Assembly (NCBI GenBank): GCA_028692105.1
Contig: JAQUYC010000006.1
Location: 31,930 to 86,547 of the forward strand
Direction: 5' to 3'
DNA length: 54,618 nucleotides
Source: Eubacteriales bacterium
Lineage (GTDB): Bacteria > Bacillota > Clostridia > Peptostreptococcales > Anaerovoracaceae
Both the position numbers and the translations under genes were made by a program. The notes below the pieces were generated by a model. It was not told the DNA's origin, did no database searches, and saw nothing but the letters and a program-made list of their open reading frames with translations. Below, piece by piece: positions 17,358 to 23,724 of this stretch. The number at the start of each line of letters is the position of its first letter. Position 1 is the first letter of the stretch.

Positions 17358-17970
17358 AACAGAGCATGTTCTGAAACTTATTACTAAAAATGAAGATGTT
17401 GGTGCAAACGATTTTTTTACAGAACAGGATACTGAAAAAGGTAAAAAACAGGATATTGATGAAGGAACAAAACAGGATACGGATGAGGATATAAAAACAG
17501 AAACGAATGCAGCAGCAGACATAAAACCGGATACTAATACAGATGCAGAGGCAGGGATAAAAAAGGACACGTCTACAGACATAAATCCGGTAACCTCAAT
17601 AGATAAGATAAAAGATACGAAATATGAACCAGCGCTAAAGAAATATGAAGTAACAGCCGATATACAACAAAGCGGGAACTATAACGCATGCCTAAAACAG
17701 AATAATAATCTTATAAATCTTGCTGAGATACTAACCCGGGAAAAGCTTGGGCTGGTTATGGGAAAGATGAATGTCTGCACTTGTCCAACCTGCACAAATG
17801 ATGTACTTGCTTTGGCGTTGAATTCACTCCCTGCCAAATATGTAACTGATGAAGCGAAGCTCGAATCCCAACTAAAAATATATAAGGAAAAACATGAAAT
17901 GGACATGCTGGCAGCATTGGCAAAGTCTTGTGTGCGCGTAAAAGCCATACCGAGACATAATGTGGGGTGA
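17338..17970 (+). CDS. ComFB-domain protein with long acidic N-terminal region
   Basis: A 210-residue protein. Residues 1-25 are basic; residues 28-92 are a disordered, Asp/Glu/Lys/Thr-rich stretch of short repeats (KQDTDEDIK, IKPDTNTD, IKKDTSTD). The C-terminal domain (about 125-205) matches the ComFB family: four cysteines C147, C149, C152 and C198 plus the conserved NDVLALALNSLPAKYV. ComFB-domain proteins have recently been reported to bind cyclic dinucleotides; that is literature knowledge, and nothing here proves ligand binding. Its overlap with parA and position before cheC suggest a ParA partner or adaptor. The family call is by motif recognition. Confidence 0.75.
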   Translation: MARRSNKTEHVLKLITKNEDVGANDFFTEQDTEKGKKQDIDEGTKQDTDEDIKTETNAAADIKPDTNTDAEAGIKKDTSTDINPVTSIDKIKDTKYEPALKKYEVTADIQQSGNYNACLKQNNNLINLAEILTREKLGLVMGKMNVCTCPTCTNDVLALALNSLPAKYVTDEAKLESQLKIYKEKHEMDMLAALAKSCVRVKAIPRHNVG

Positions 17971-17974
17971 AAAC

Positions 17975-18598
17975 TTGATAAATAATTATGAAGAACTGAA
18001 TGATATGCATATTGATGTATTAAGAGAAATCGGGAATATCGGTGCAGGCAATGCTGCTTCAGCACTGGCCATGATTCTGAATGAGGAAGTGTCTATCAGT
18101 CTTCCAAGGGTACAGATAACTGATTTTAATACTGCAGTGAATGCTTTAGGCGGGGCTGAAACCATGACAGTCGGCGTACTGGTAAATTTATCCGGTGAAG
18201 CACAAGGAATGATTATGCTTCTCTTAAACATGGAGGATGCGGCAGCAATACTTAGCATGCTTCTGCAGGATAAAGATGAGGAAAAGAACGCCACACTAAG
18301 TGAGTTGGAGCTTTCTGCGATCATGGAGATCGGTAACATCCTGAGTTCTTCCTACATCAACTCCATATCAACACTTACAGGGCTTTCGATAAATATTTCA
18401 GTTCCATATATAGCCATCGATATGGCAGGTGCATTGATGAGCGTTCCTATCATTGAATTTGGTTCCATCGGAGAAAAAGTAATGTTTATAGAGGAATGTT
18501 TTTCTGCTGAAGAAAATAAATTGGCCAGCAATATTATTATGTTTGCAGAGATCGACACATTGGAAGTTATTATGACAAGATTAGGAATTGAAATATGA
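17975..18598 (+). CDS. cheC: CheY-P phosphatase CheC
   Basis: Dephosphorylates CheY-P and, with CheD, tunes receptor adaptation. Both catalytic motifs are intact: D14, E18, N21 (HIDVLREIGN) and a second SAIMEIGN at about 110-117. Length about 207 residues. I prefer the TTG start at 17975, 6 bases after GGGGTG; an ATG at 17960 is in frame but lacks a ribosome site and would overlap the ComFB gene by 11 bases. It overlaps cheD by ATGA. Confidence 0.92.
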   Translation: MINNYEELNDMHIDVLREIGNIGAGNAASALAMILNEEVSISLPRVQITDFNTAVNALGGAETMTVGVLVNLSGEAQGMIMLLLNMEDAAAILSMLLQDKDEEKNATLSELELSAIMEIGNILSSSYINSISTLTGLSINISVPYIAIDMAGALMSVPIIEFGSIGEKVMFIEECFSAEENKLASNIIMFAEIDTLEVIMTRLGIEI

Positions 18599-19086
18599 GT
18601 GAACTGCTTGTTGTCGGTATTTCTGATTATAAGCTGGCCAGACATCCAAAAGTGATAGTGACCTATGCACTTGGGTCATGCGTCGGCGTTTGCCTATATG
18701 ATAATCAGACAAAAATCGGCGGATTATCTCATATAATGCTTCCTGACAGCAATATGTTCCCCAAGAATGAACATACAAATAGAATGAAATTTGCAGATAC
18801 CGCCATTCAGGATCTGGTAAGAGATCTTGTCAAGATGGGTGCAAATAGATTTAGATTGGTCGCAAAAATTGCAGGCGGAGCACAGATGTTCAGGACGCAG
18901 CCGGGCAGCCCTATCGGATCTATTGGTGACAGGAATGTTTTTAGCGCAAGAAAGACGCTGAGCGCTCTGAATATCCCTATAATAGCGGAAGATACCGGCT
19001 CAAATTTTGGAAGGACCGTCTACCTTAATCTGGAAACAGGAACAATGAGAGTTCAGTCACTCAGCAGAAGTGTCAGGGAACTCTGA
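18595..19086 (+). CDS. cheD: Chemoreceptor glutamine deamidase CheD
   Basis: Deamidates specific glutamines in chemoreceptors and is a CheC partner. The catalytic cysteine lies in ALGSCVGV (C29) and the histidine in GGLSHIMLP (H46); the GGAQMF block is also present. 163 residues, the usual length. Its stop is followed by a 31-base gap with AAGGAGG before cheW. Confidence 0.94.
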   Translation: MSELLVVGISDYKLARHPKVIVTYALGSCVGVCLYDNQTKIGGLSHIMLPDSNMFPKNEHTNRMKFADTAIQDLVRDLVKMGANRFRLVAKIAGGAQMFRTQPGSPIGSIGDRNVFSARKTLSALNIPIIAEDTGSNFGRTVYLNLETGTMRVQSLSRSVREL

Positions 19087-19117
19087 TAATAAGGTATATT
19101 AATAAGGAGGAAAAACA

Positions 19118-19639
19118 ATGGCTGATATTTTTGAGGGAAACACAATACTGGAGGAAGATACACAACAGGGAAGGTTCTTGACATTCACAATAGAGAATGA
19201 GGTGTATGGAATAGAAATCAAATATGTTACGGAGATCATCGGAATCCAATCCATCACCAAAGTCCCCGAAGTTCCTGGTTTCGTTAAAGGTATAATTAAT
19301 TTAAGAGGCAAGATAATACCTGTTATCGATGTAAGACTAAAGTTCGGAAAAGAACCAATGGAATATGACGACAGAACCTGTATTATTGTAATAGATATAA
19401 CAGATGTATTGGTTGGATTGATCGTAGACAAAGTGGATGAGGTTTTAACAATAGATGAGCAGAATATTGCTGCTCCTCCGAATAATAAAACAGGATTTGA
19501 TAACAGATACATAAAGGGTATCGGCAAGGCCGGTGACAAAGTGCAGCTATTGCTTGATTGTGAAAAACTATTGAAGAATGACGAAAGGACAATATTATAT
19601 GAAAGTGCCGCACAGAGTCAAAGTGCTAATTGTGGATGA
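19118..19639 (+). CDS. cheW: Chemotaxis coupling protein CheW
   Basis: Scaffold that joins receptors to the kinase CheA. Typical CheW features: FLTFTIENEVYGIEIKYVTE, PGFVKGIINLRGKIIPVIDV and a C-terminal DCEKLL helix, 173 residues. Strong ribosome site AAGGAGGAAA at 19104-19113. The 3' end overlaps cheB by 41 bases. Its partner cheA is absent from the cluster. Confidence 0.94.
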   Translation: MADIFEGNTILEEDTQQGRFLTFTIENEVYGIEIKYVTEIIGIQSITKVPEVPGFVKGIINLRGKIIPVIDVRLKFGKEPMEYDDRTCIIVIDITDVLVGLIVDKVDEVLTIDEQNIAAPPNNKTGFDNRYIKGIGKAGDKVQLLLDCEKLLKNDERTILYESAAQSQSANCG

Positions 19640-20633
19640 CCCACTCTTATTCAGGGCAACTCTGTCCCAAGAGATATCCAAGGATTTTGGGATCGAAGTA
19701 GTCGGAACTGCCGGAGATCTATATGAAGTTAGAGATAAAATCCTGGAACTGAAGCCGGATGTGATAACATTAGACTTTGAAATGCCGAAGATGGACGGAA
19801 TTGAATTTTTGCGGAAGCTGATGTCTCAATATCCATTGCCTGTTATTGTTGTCAGCTCTGCGGGGAATAACGTATTCGAGGCATTGGATGCAGGGGCTGT
19901 GGATTTCGTTACAAAGCCAGATACTAAAACAAAAAGAGGGTTAAATTCCTTTATCAACGAACTTATTATAAAAATAAAAATTGCTTCTACAGCAAAGGTC
20001 GGCAGCTATAAAAAGCAGTATGAGTCACCGGTTAAAACGGAATCCGACCACGAAGCAGGGATGTCAGATATCATAGTGGCAATCGGAGCATCAACCGGCG
20101 GGACGGAAGCGATATACAGCATTATCACGGCATTGCCCAGAGATATGCCCGGAATATTGATTGTACAGCACATGCCTCCTGTATTTACAAAACTCTATGC
20201 AGATCGCCTGAACAATTCATGCATGCTCGAAGTAAAGGAAGCTCAGAATGGAGATGAGGTAAGGCGAGGAAGAGTCCTTGTGGCTGCCGGAGATTACCAT
20301 ATGAGACTGAGCCGCAACGATTCGGGTTACTTCGTGAAAAGCACTATGGGAGAAAGAGTGAACGGTCACTGCCCGTCCGTTGATGTGCTGTTTGACTCAG
20401 TTGCAGAAACGGCTAAGGATAAAGCGATAGGGGTCATCCTGACTGGAATGGGTCAAGATGGAGCTAAGGGGATATTAAATATGAGACAGCAGGGGGCCTA
20501 TACTATCGGACAGGACGAAATGACATCCGTAGTATACGGGATGCCGATGGCAGCTTTTAACGCAGGGGGCATCGTTAAACAGCTGCCGCTTGATAAAATT
20601 GCACAAGAAATATGTAATCATATAGCAAAATAA
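19599..20633 (+). CDS. cheB: Chemotaxis response regulator and methylesterase CheB
   Basis: Removes methyl groups (or deamidates) chemoreceptors when phosphorylated. An N-terminal receiver domain (phosphorylatable D in TLDFEMPKMDG) is joined to a C-terminal CheB methylesterase with catalytic Ser in GASTGG (about 164), His in VQHMPP (about 190) and Asp in GMGQDG (about 287). The acidic pocket is VDDP rather than the more common VDDS. I start at the ATG at 19599, 10 bases after AAAGGA; an ATG at 19578 is in frame but more deeply overlaps cheW. No cheR or cheA follows; this is the last gene of the operon. Confidence 0.93.
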   Translation: MKVPHRVKVLIVDDPLLFRATLSQEISKDFGIEVVGTAGDLYEVRDKILELKPDVITLDFEMPKMDGIEFLRKLMSQYPLPVIVVSSAGNNVFEALDAGAVDFVTKPDTKTKRGLNSFINELIIKIKIASTAKVGSYKKQYESPVKTESDHEAGMSDIIVAIGASTGGTEAIYSIITALPRDMPGILIVQHMPPVFTKLYADRLNNSCMLEVKEAQNGDEVRRGRVLVAAGDYHMRLSRNDSGYFVKSTMGERVNGHCPSVDVLFDSVAETAKDKAIGVILTGMGQDGAKGILNMRQQGAYTIGQDEMTSVVYGMPMAAFNAGGIVKQLPLDKIAQEICNHIAK

Positions 20634-20636
20634 CAA

Positions 20637-20665
20637 TTGACATTAAATGCCATTTATAGTATTAT
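20637..20665 (+). promoter_or_regulatory. Sigma-A type promoter for ydbC
   Basis: Perfect TTGACA at 20637-20642 and TATTAT at 20660-20665 with a 17-base spacer. It begins 3 bases after the cheB stop and separates ydbC from the flagellar operon. Confidence 0.75.
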
Positions 20666-20748
20666 TAACCTACAAAACATGAAGCGTCAAGCGATATGGA
20701 CAATCAAAAGGGGTGTTTTGAATACAAGATTAGAAAGGAATAAATACT

Positions 20749-20994
20749 ATGGCGGGTAAAGAAAGAGATAAGGACCGCGAAATCACATTTGAAGTTACGG
20801 AACATTTCGGTGTGATCGGCACATCCCCTACTGGCTGGAAAAAAGAACTCAATTTAGTCTCATGGAACGGAAATGCTGCGAAATACGATCTTCGCGAATG
20901 GGATGAAGACCATTCTCATATGAGCAAGGGAGTCACAATGACCAGGGATGAAGCCAAAGCCTTATCGGACATTATGAACGGACTGCAGTTATAA
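20749..20994 (+). CDS. ydbC: YdbC/PC4-like nucleic-acid-binding protein
   Basis: An 81-residue protein of the YdbC family (prokaryotic relatives of the PC4/p15 coactivator), which bind single-stranded DNA as dimers. Recognisable by the block FGVIGTSPTGWKKELNLVSW, then KYDLREWDEDHSHMSKGVTM and the C-terminal helix T-R-D-E-A-K-A-L. It is monocistronic: own promoter upstream, strong terminator directly downstream. Ribosome site AAAGGAA. No genetic link to the flagellar genes is implied. Confidence 0.85.
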   Translation: MAGKERDKDREITFEVTEHFGVIGTSPTGWKKELNLVSWNGNAAKYDLREWDEDHSHMSKGVTMTRDEAKALSDIMNGLQL

Positions 20995-21000
20995 CTTCTG

Positions 21001-21052
21001 ACATCATCGGCCGGGTTTAAACCCGGCCGATGATGTATTTTATTTATATTTT
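21001..21052 (+). terminator. Perfect-palindrome terminator, likely bidirectional
   Basis: Bases 21001-21036 are a 36-base perfect palindrome (18-base arms centred on TTTAAA, GC-rich core GGCCGGG/CCCGGCC), followed on the plus strand by ATTTTATTTATATTTT. It lies between ydbC and the convergent ACT-domain gene, so it can stop transcription from both sides. Confidence 0.88.
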
Positions 21053-21064
21053 CTCTTATTACAT

Positions 21065-21445
21065 CTACTTTAGCAGCTGGATCGCTTTTGCAGGATCGCT
21101 GACCTTCAATATCAGACGTGCCGTCCCGCCGTTTGAATAACCGTACATGTAGGATAGATTTATTCCTGCTCCTGACAGCACCTTAAGGCTCTTGTGAAGT
21201 TCACCGGGAAGATCCGGAGTTTCAAGACAAATGACTTCTGATATTTTAACAGAAAAATCTTCTTCATGCAGAGCGGCAGCCGCCTTGTCGATATCACTGA
21301 CAACCATTCTTAATACGCCGTAATCGGCAGTTTCCGAGATACTCAAGGCGGAAATATTGATGTTATGCTTATAAAGTATGTCTGTTACTTCCTCCAGTCT
21401 TCCCTGTTCATTTTGGAGAAAAACAGATAATTGTTTAATTACCAT
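21065..21445 (-). CDS. Tandem ACT-domain protein
   Basis: About 126 residues, two ACT-like modules in tandem (first: KQLSVFLQNEQGRLEEVTDI with LYKHNINISALSI; second: EVICLETPDLPGELHKSLKV with LSGAGINLSYMY). ACT domains bind amino acids, so this is likely a sensor of an aromatic or branched amino acid. The ATG at 21445 follows GAGGAGGTG; an upstream extension to 21502 would overlap paaK. It is downstream of paaK on the same strand with a 13-base gap, a pairing seen in many anaerobes that degrade aromatic amino acids. Confidence 0.85.
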   Translation of the reverse strand: MVIKQLSVFLQNEQGRLEEVTDILYKHNINISALSISETADYGVLRMVVSDIDKAAAALHEEDFSVKISEVICLETPDLPGELHKSLKVLSGAGINLSYMYGYSNGGTARLILKVSDPAKAIQLLK

Positions 21446-21458
21446 ACAAGACACCTCC

Positions 21459-22757
21459 TCATATTTTACGCTTGTCAATGACCCTTTGCGCTTTACCTTC
21501 ACTTCGCTGGATCGTCTTATGTTCCATCAGACTTATTATAACACTAATTCCCAGTACACTTTCTACTTTATGTTTAATTTTATTTCGGATGTTATTTAAT
21601 TGAACGATTTCATCGGAAAAGAATTTCTCATCAATTTCCACCTGGATCTCAAGGGTATCCATAGTTCCCTTCCTGTCAACTATAAGCATGTAATGAGGTT
21701 TTGCTTCCGGAATCTCAAGAAGTACGCTTTCAACCTGTGACGGGAATACGTTGACTCCCCTGATAATCAACATATCGTCTGATCTGCCGAATATCTTAGC
21801 CATTCTCACATTGGTTCTGCCGCATCCGCAGGGGTCGTAATCAAGACTGCTTAAATCGCGGGTACGGTAACGCAGCAGCGGCATTGCTTCTTTTGTTACA
21901 GTAGTAAATACGAGTTCGCCCGTAACTCCGGGGGCAAGCTGGTTGAATGTGACAGGGTCAATAATTTCTGGGATAAAATGATCTTCGGCAATATGTAAAC
22001 CGTTTTGGCAATCACAGTTGTTAGCTACGCCGGGACCGATGATCTCGCTTAGACCATATATATCATAAGCCTTGATTTTCAATCCATTCTCTATTTTAAC
22101 CTTCATTTCCTGACTCCAGGGCTCTGCCCCAAACACACCGATTCGCAGAGGAAGGTCTTCGGCATTAATCCCGGCTTCTGTAATTGCCTCCGCAAGATAT
22201 GCGGCATAAGATGGTGTACAAGCCAGTACTGTGCTGCCGAAATCCTGCAGCAGAGTGATCTGCTTCGCCGTATTTCCGCCTGATGCAGGAACAACAGCCG
22301 CACCAAGCTTTTCTGCACCGTAATGGATACCAAGCCCGCCGGTAAATAAGCCATATCCGAAGGATATCTGAATAGTATCATTTCTGGTGACACCGGAACA
22401 GCTTAAGGCTCGTGCGACTACCTCTGAAAAGATATCTATGTCCTTTCTGGTATATGCTACAACCGTAGATTTCCCAGTCGTACCGGATGAAGCATGGACT
22501 CTGACTACTTCGCTCTTAGGAGTCGCAAACAAACCAAAAGGATAATTGTCACGCAGGTCCTGCTTCGTTGTAAAGGGCAGCTTGACCAAATCATCCACTG
22601 TATTGATATCGCCCGGTTCAAGTCCTAAGATTTGCATTTTCTTCCTGTAGAACTCCACATTGTGATAAACTCGGGTTACCAGGTTTCTCAGACGTCTGCT
22701 TTGAAGATCGTACATCTGATCTCTGCTCATACATTCCATAGGTTCATTCCAAATCAT
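21459..22757 (-). CDS. paaK: Phenylacetate-CoA ligase PaaK
   Basis: Activates phenylacetate or related aryl acetates to CoA thioesters using ATP (AMP-forming). The 432-residue protein has the adenylate-forming P-loop-like motif ASSGTTGKS (about 90), the block YGLFTGGLGIHYGAE, IYGLSEIIGPGV and the C-terminal RSDDMLIIRGVNVFPSQVE, all PaaK hallmarks. In anaerobes it usually serves Phe/Tyr/Trp fermentation, next to indolepyruvate:ferredoxin oxidoreductase, which is not in this window. Ribosome site AAGGAG. A T-box leader points toward it from 23.0-23.3 kb. Confidence 0.92.
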   Translation of the reverse strand: MIWNEPMECMSRDQMYDLQSRRLRNLVTRVYHNVEFYRKKMQILGLEPGDINTVDDLVKLPFTTKQDLRDNYPFGLFATPKSEVVRVHASSGTTGKSTVVAYTRKDIDIFSEVVARALSCSGVTRNDTIQISFGYGLFTGGLGIHYGAEKLGAAVVPASGGNTAKQITLLQDFGSTVLACTPSYAAYLAEAITEAGINAEDLPLRIGVFGAEPWSQEMKVKIENGLKIKAYDIYGLSEIIGPGVANNCDCQNGLHIAEDHFIPEIIDPVTFNQLAPGVTGELVFTTVTKEAMPLLRYRTRDLSSLDYDPCGCGRTNVRMAKIFGRSDDMLIIRGVNVFPSQVESVLLEIPEAKPHYMLIVDRKGTMDTLEIQVEIDEKFFSDEIVQLNNIRNKIKHKVESVLGISVIISLMEHKTIQRSEGKAQRVIDKRKI

Positions 22758-22790
22758 ATTATCTTACTCCTTGTCTGTATATTTTTGATG

Positions 22791-22819
22791 TAACCATTTT
22801 TTTGTTTCGTCATATAGTA
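22791..22819 (+). promoter_or_regulatory. Possible sigma-K type promoter for the 40-residue gene
   Basis: AC (22793-22794), 16 bases, then CATATAGTA (22811-22819) fits the sigma-K pattern AC-N16-CATAnnnTA. The start would fall about 45 bases before the mini-gene ATG. The -10 half also lies in a palindrome, so the match may have another cause. Confidence 0.35.
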
Positions 22820-22827
22820 ATACTATA
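22813..22827. promoter_or_regulatory. 15-base perfect palindrome, possible operator
   Basis: TATAGTA-A-TACTATA, between the divergent paaK start (22757) and the mini-gene start (22869). Its size and symmetry suit a dimeric repressor, and it overlaps the candidate sigma-K -10 element. AT-rich context makes chance possible. Confidence 0.4.
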
Positions 22828-22868
22828 AATCAATCCAATTTAATTCAATCATAAGGAGGTATTACCAT

Positions 22869-22991
22869 ATGGGTTGCAATGCTGTTGGGGGCATCGATGA
22901 CAGCCTTCTCTTTTTCTTCCTGTTGCTGGTTATAATTTTCTGTATGCCGGGTGTACTCGGTATCAGCGACAGATGTGACCGCCGCTGTTAA
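22869..22991 (+). CDS. Hydrophobic 40-residue Cys-containing mini-protein
   Basis: Reads M-G-C-N-A-V-G-G-I-D-D-S, then a single hydrophobic helix (LLFFFLLLVIIFC, residues about 13-25) and a short tail ending SDRCDRRC. The ribosome site AAGGAGGT at 22853-22860 is near perfect, 8 bases before the ATG. Similar short Gly/Asp-LLFFFLLL proteins are common in spore formers, but I cannot name a family. The possible sigma-K promoter would suit a spore-coat or mother-cell role; this is inference. It is antisense to any read-through from the T-box leader. Confidence 0.6.
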   Translation: MGCNAVGGIDDSLLFFFLLLVIIFCMPGVLGISDRCDRRC

Positions 22992-23014
22992 GTAAGACAT
23001 AACCGCAATAAATT

Positions 23015-23276
23015 AAAAGGTTTCTCGTCTCATAAGAGACGGGAAACCCGCGGTACCACTCTAATTGCTATATAGCCACTCAGGACATAGAATCCGTATC
23101 CCGATAACGGAGGAAACCGTACATATCTACTTAAAAAATTTTTTGTTCAATATGCAAGCTCGAGGGGGAACTTCAATTACTTGTCGGTTATCGGCTCTCA
23201 TCATACCCGATTTTCTGTGAACAAACAGAATAACCTACTCTGCCCTGTCATTGCCCTTAACATCATATGTTATAAT
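23015..23276 (-). promoter_or_regulatory. T-box leader with intrinsic terminator
   Basis: This fills the 371-base gap between the mini-gene and DUF378. On the minus strand the T-box sequence AGAGTGGTACCGCGGG is at 23062-23047, followed by a terminator hairpin (GGTTTC/GAAACC and GTCTC/GAGAC, 23048-23019) and a T-run (23018-23015). Stem I shows the AGTA motif (23239-23236) and a GAA (23174-23172) on the opposite side, the usual loop-E pair at the specifier. The bases after GAA read GTTCCC; TTC (Phe) or GTT (Val) are candidate specifiers and I cannot decide. TGGT in the T-box predicts a discriminator A on the tRNA. The next gene in this direction is paaK, about 260 bases on. Confidence 0.88.
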
Positions 23277-23282
23277 GATAAT

Positions 23283-23311
23283 ATAATACCGTTAGAATAT
23301 GAGTTTGTCAA
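23283..23311 (-). promoter_or_regulatory. Consensus promoter of the T-box leader
   Basis: On the minus strand TTGACA (23311-23306), 17-base spacer, TATTAT (23288-23283). Transcription would start near 23276, at the beginning of stem I. Confidence 0.8.
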
Positions 23312-23329
23312 TAAAAGATATCAGAGATA

Positions 23330-23369
23330 TAATAATTTAAAAAAATAAAGACAATTTCCGGATTATGTC
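23330..23369 (-). terminator. Weak terminator after the DUF378 gene
   Basis: On the minus strand AGACA and TGTCT form a short stem that begins at the DUF378 stop codon, followed by TTATTTTTTT. The stem is only 5 pairs with a large loop, so efficiency is uncertain. Confidence 0.35.
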
Positions 23370-23563
23370 TGCAGAGTCTCATTTTTTCTAAAAAAGAACG
23401 AGATTGCATATATTCCTGCCAACCCTACGATCGCATAAATAACCCTGCTTACAATTCCAAAATCACCACCAAAAATACTTGAGATCAGATCATATCGGAA
23501 AAACCCGATCAGTCCCCAGTTAATAGCGCCGATAATGACTAAAATAAGGGCTAAATTTTTCAT
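23363..23563 (-). CDS. DUF378 family small membrane protein
   Basis: A 66-residue protein with two membrane helices: LALILVIIGAINWGLIGFF at the start and VIYAIVGLAGIYAISFFF at the end. The INWGL motif is the DUF378 (YuzA) hallmark. Function unknown. Ribosome site GAAAGGAGTG just before the ATG. It is transcribed away from the nucleoside kinase and toward the T-box leader, but has its own start. Confidence 0.85.
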   Translation of the reverse strand: MKNLALILVIIGAINWGLIGFFRYDLISSIFGGDFGIVSRVIYAIVGLAGIYAISFFFRKNETLQT

Positions 23564-23724
23564 GATATATCACTCCTTTCTAATGCAATTATGCCCAATT
23601 AATTCTAAAAATATGTTATAATAAAAAAATAACTAACCTAAAACTATCAAAATGGTTATTCATAACCGATAATACCTGGTAAAAGCAGTTAAAACAGAAT
23701 AAATATGTTGAAGGGATGCGGACT

